A DNA stretch of 64,000 nt. Source: an uncultured Fluviicola sp. Its GTDB lineage: Bacteria; Bacteroidota; Bacteroidia; Flavobacteriales_D; Crocinitomicaceae. The position numbers and the translations under genes are program-made. The number at the start of each line of letters is the position of its first letter. Position 1 is the first letter of the stretch. The notes under the pieces are model-generated. The model was not told where the DNA came from. It ran no database searches and was given only the letters and a program-made list of their open reading frames with translations. The DNA lies in contig CAJVYC010000003.1 of NCBI GenBank assembly GCA_913009205.1, forward strand, positions 1-64,000. The letters run 5' to 3'. Positions 62,512-64,000 of the stretch are shown here, piece by piece.

Positions 62512-64000
62512 ATGAAAAAAATAATTACCCTAGCAATTTGTTTACATATAATGCCGAGCCTTTTCGCTCAACATGTAAATTACGAAACTGATTCAAAATG
62601 GTTTTTCGGACTTAACGTTGGTGCCGCATGGAACACTACTGATGTTAAAAATGAAACCAATGTCGGATACGGATTTCTTCTTGGAAGAAGTTTCAATTAC
62701 GGATACGGAAAAAGAACAAGCTTTGATTTGCGATTAAGATATTTGCGCGGAACATGGTACGGCCAAGATTATGATACAACCGACCTTACTGACTATAGTC
62801 CTGCTTATATGGCTCCAGGCCTACAAAGCTATAAGGATGATCCTGGTTTTACAGTGAACAACTTCCGGACGGACGTTCATGAATTGGGTCTTGAGCTAGC
62901 CATTCATGCCAACCGTCTTCGAGCACGTTCAGGTTGGGACCCATATATTTTTGGGGGAATAAACCTTGCGTGGAATCAAACGTATTCAAACTTGATTCAA
63001 AACGATCCATTCTTTCCCATATCTAGTCAATACCAATATGATTCAGTAGACATTTCAGAATCGTATATTAATTTTATTGAGGACGGTACATACGACACGC
63101 CAATGAACGAAGGAAGTCTACTTGATAGCTGGAACGTAAATGTTATGCCAAGCCTTGGTATTGGTATTGGGTATTATTTTGGGCCCCGTTTCTCGGTTGG
63201 AATTGAGCACAAAACAACGTTCGCATTGAAAGACGATTGGGACGGTTACGAAGATTTAGAAAAGAGATGGGGAATGTTTGAAAATGACGTTTACCATTAC
63301 ACGAATGGATACTTAAAATTCCATATTAAAGGAACAAGAAGTGCAATAATCGAGCCTCCGGCAGATCAAACTCCAGTTACGAACGTTGCAGCGTGTAACG
63401 ATCCTGTTATAAGATTCTTTAGACCATCTTCGAACAGCATTGATGTTAGCGAACAAATTTATCAGCTTCGCGCTAAGGTTGACTTCGTAGGCGGAAGAAA
63501 TAATATAGTTGTTCGTGTGAACAATTTAGAAACAACTAATTTCTTCTATGATGAAAATACAAATGAGATAGAAGGAAACTTAGTTCTTGTTGAAGGACAA
63601 AACACAATTAAAATCACAGCAACAAATGGTTGTGGTACTGATGTGAAAGTGAGAAACCTTAACTATGTATCATGTAAAGATCCAATTGTGAGCTTTATTA
63701 ATCCATCGCATAATAACTTCCACGTTGATAAGGCTGCGTATGTTGTAAGTGCATCAATTGCTCATGGAGGAAGTATTTCTTACTCAGTGAATGGAGTTGC
63801 ATCAACGAATTTCTACTATACAGCGTCGAACGGCAGCTTTGAAAGCAATGTTACTTTGAGACCGGGAAGCAATTTGATTAAAATTACAACGACGAATGAT
63901 TGTGGTTCTGCAACACAGACTGTTAATGTAATTTTTACGGATTGTCAGGACCCAAATACGGAGTTCCTTATTGGAAATGGATCTACAATGTCTACAGATG
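62512..64000 (+). CDS. Outer-membrane barrel with Cys-marked repeats (3' end outside window)
   Basis: This open frame has no stop before the window ends: 496 complete codons are visible. The ATG at 62512 opens a signal peptide (CLHIMPSLFAQ). Residues about 25-280 are an outer-membrane beta-barrel-like domain (WFFGLNVGAAWNTTDV, SWNVNVMPSLGIGIGYYFG, FSVGIEHKTTFALKDDWDGY). After a Pro/Glu linker, a repeated beta-sandwich unit begins at C295 (CNDPVIRFFRPSS), again at C388 (CKDPIVSFINPSH) and at C478 (CQDPNTEFLIGNG), a period of 90-93 residues. Each complete unit contains an NFFY- or NFYY-type strand and ends N(G/D)CG. The C-terminus is unknown. Confidence 0.88.
   Translation, partial: MKKIITLAICLHIMPSLFAQHVNYETDSKWFFGLNVGAAWNTTDVKNETNVGYGFLLGRSFNYGYGKRTSFDLRLRYLRGTWYGQDYDTTDLTDYSPAYMAPGLQSYKDDPGFTVNNFRTDVHELGLELAIHANRLRARSGWDPYIFGGINLAWNQTYSNLIQNDPFFPISSQYQYDSVDISESYINFIEDGTYDTPMNEGSLLDSWNVNVMPSLGIGIGYYFGPRFSVGIEHKTTFALKDDWDGYEDLEKRWGMFENDVYHYTNGYLKFHIKGTRSAIIEPPADQTPVTNVAACNDPVIRFFRPSSNSIDVSEQIYQLRAKVDFVGGRNNIVVRVNNLETTNFFYDENTNEIEGNLVLVEGQNTIKITATNGCGTDVKVRNLNYVSCKDPIVSFINPSHNNFHVDKAAYVVSASIAHGGSISYSVNGVASTNFYYTASNGSFESNVTLRPGSNLIKITTTNDCGSATQTVNVIFTDCQDPNTEFLIGNGSTMSTD

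Overview
The window looks like an ordinary chromosomal stretch from a member of the Bacteroidota, most likely order Flavobacteriales (a Crocinitomicaceae/Fluviicola-like lineage is my guess; no 16S rRNA is present to settle it). Seen directly: AT-rich DNA, TAnnTTTG -7 boxes in front of many genes and few obvious Shine-Dalgarno sites. There are five type IX secretion (T9SS) C-terminal sorting domains, one of them in a dead gene. There are also two PorP/SprF-type proteins, the gliding lipoprotein GldH next to a RicT/PSP1 protein, a YtxJ-type bacillithiol-linked protein, and many short lipoproteins. I see no phage, insertion sequence, CRISPR array or integron.

Layout. 1-9.2 kb: the tail of a LytTR response regulator, RNase R, ferritin, a very large beta-propeller/adenylate cyclase/HD sensor protein, a tandem UspA protein and an EamA transporter. 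9.2-14.8 kb: an exported coiled-coil protein, the DNA polymerase III delta' subunit, RicT, GldH, a DUF2490 protein and a lipoprotein. 15-19.1 kb: an exported CotH-type protein with a type B sorting domain, followed by PorP/SprF. 19.1-25.2 kb: TPR lipoprotein, membrane proteins, an LPG-synthase-like flippase, an Ig-like lipoprotein, free methionine sulfoxide reductase and a DEDDy exonuclease. 25.3-29.8 kb: two paralogous lipoproteins, pheS-ytxJ-glutaminyl cyclase in one overlapping operon, a monooxygenase remnant and FtsE. 29.9-34.7 kb: a 1040-residue TPR protein overlapping an outer-membrane barrel gene. 34.8-40.4 kb: LspA, a DksA-like protein, a membrane protein, purQ-purD and a CNNM/HlyC protein. 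40.4-44.2 kb: a decayed T9SS cargo gene, then a secreted propeller protein, a HAD phosphatase, a bestrophin and a GNAT. 44.2-51 kb: a GT39-like membrane glycosyltransferase, tRNA-Asn, an amidase with SPOR domain, a glycosyltransferase, an SRPBCC remnant and UvrC. 51-64 kb: two paralogous subtilisin-like T9SS proteases around an OmpA-like lipoprotein and a PrcB-like lipoprotein, a second type B cargo/PorP pair, and an unfinished outer-membrane protein running off the end.

How it fits together: housekeeping genes (RNase R, pheS, purQ/purD, uvrC, holB, ftsE, lspA) are interspersed with a cell-surface programme of T9SS cargo, matching PorP/SprF partners, lipoproteins and envelope enzymes. The most unusual single protein is the propeller-cyclase-HD fusion at 3447-7352, which has all residues expected of an adenylate cyclase and a candidate cAMP-hydrolysing domain on one chain. 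The intergenic spaces hold several gene remnants that ordinary annotation would miss (28842-29040, 40674-41091, 48876-49133, and possibly 46121-46243 and 47696-47806). I did not find convincing evidence of a wholly new multi-gene system.
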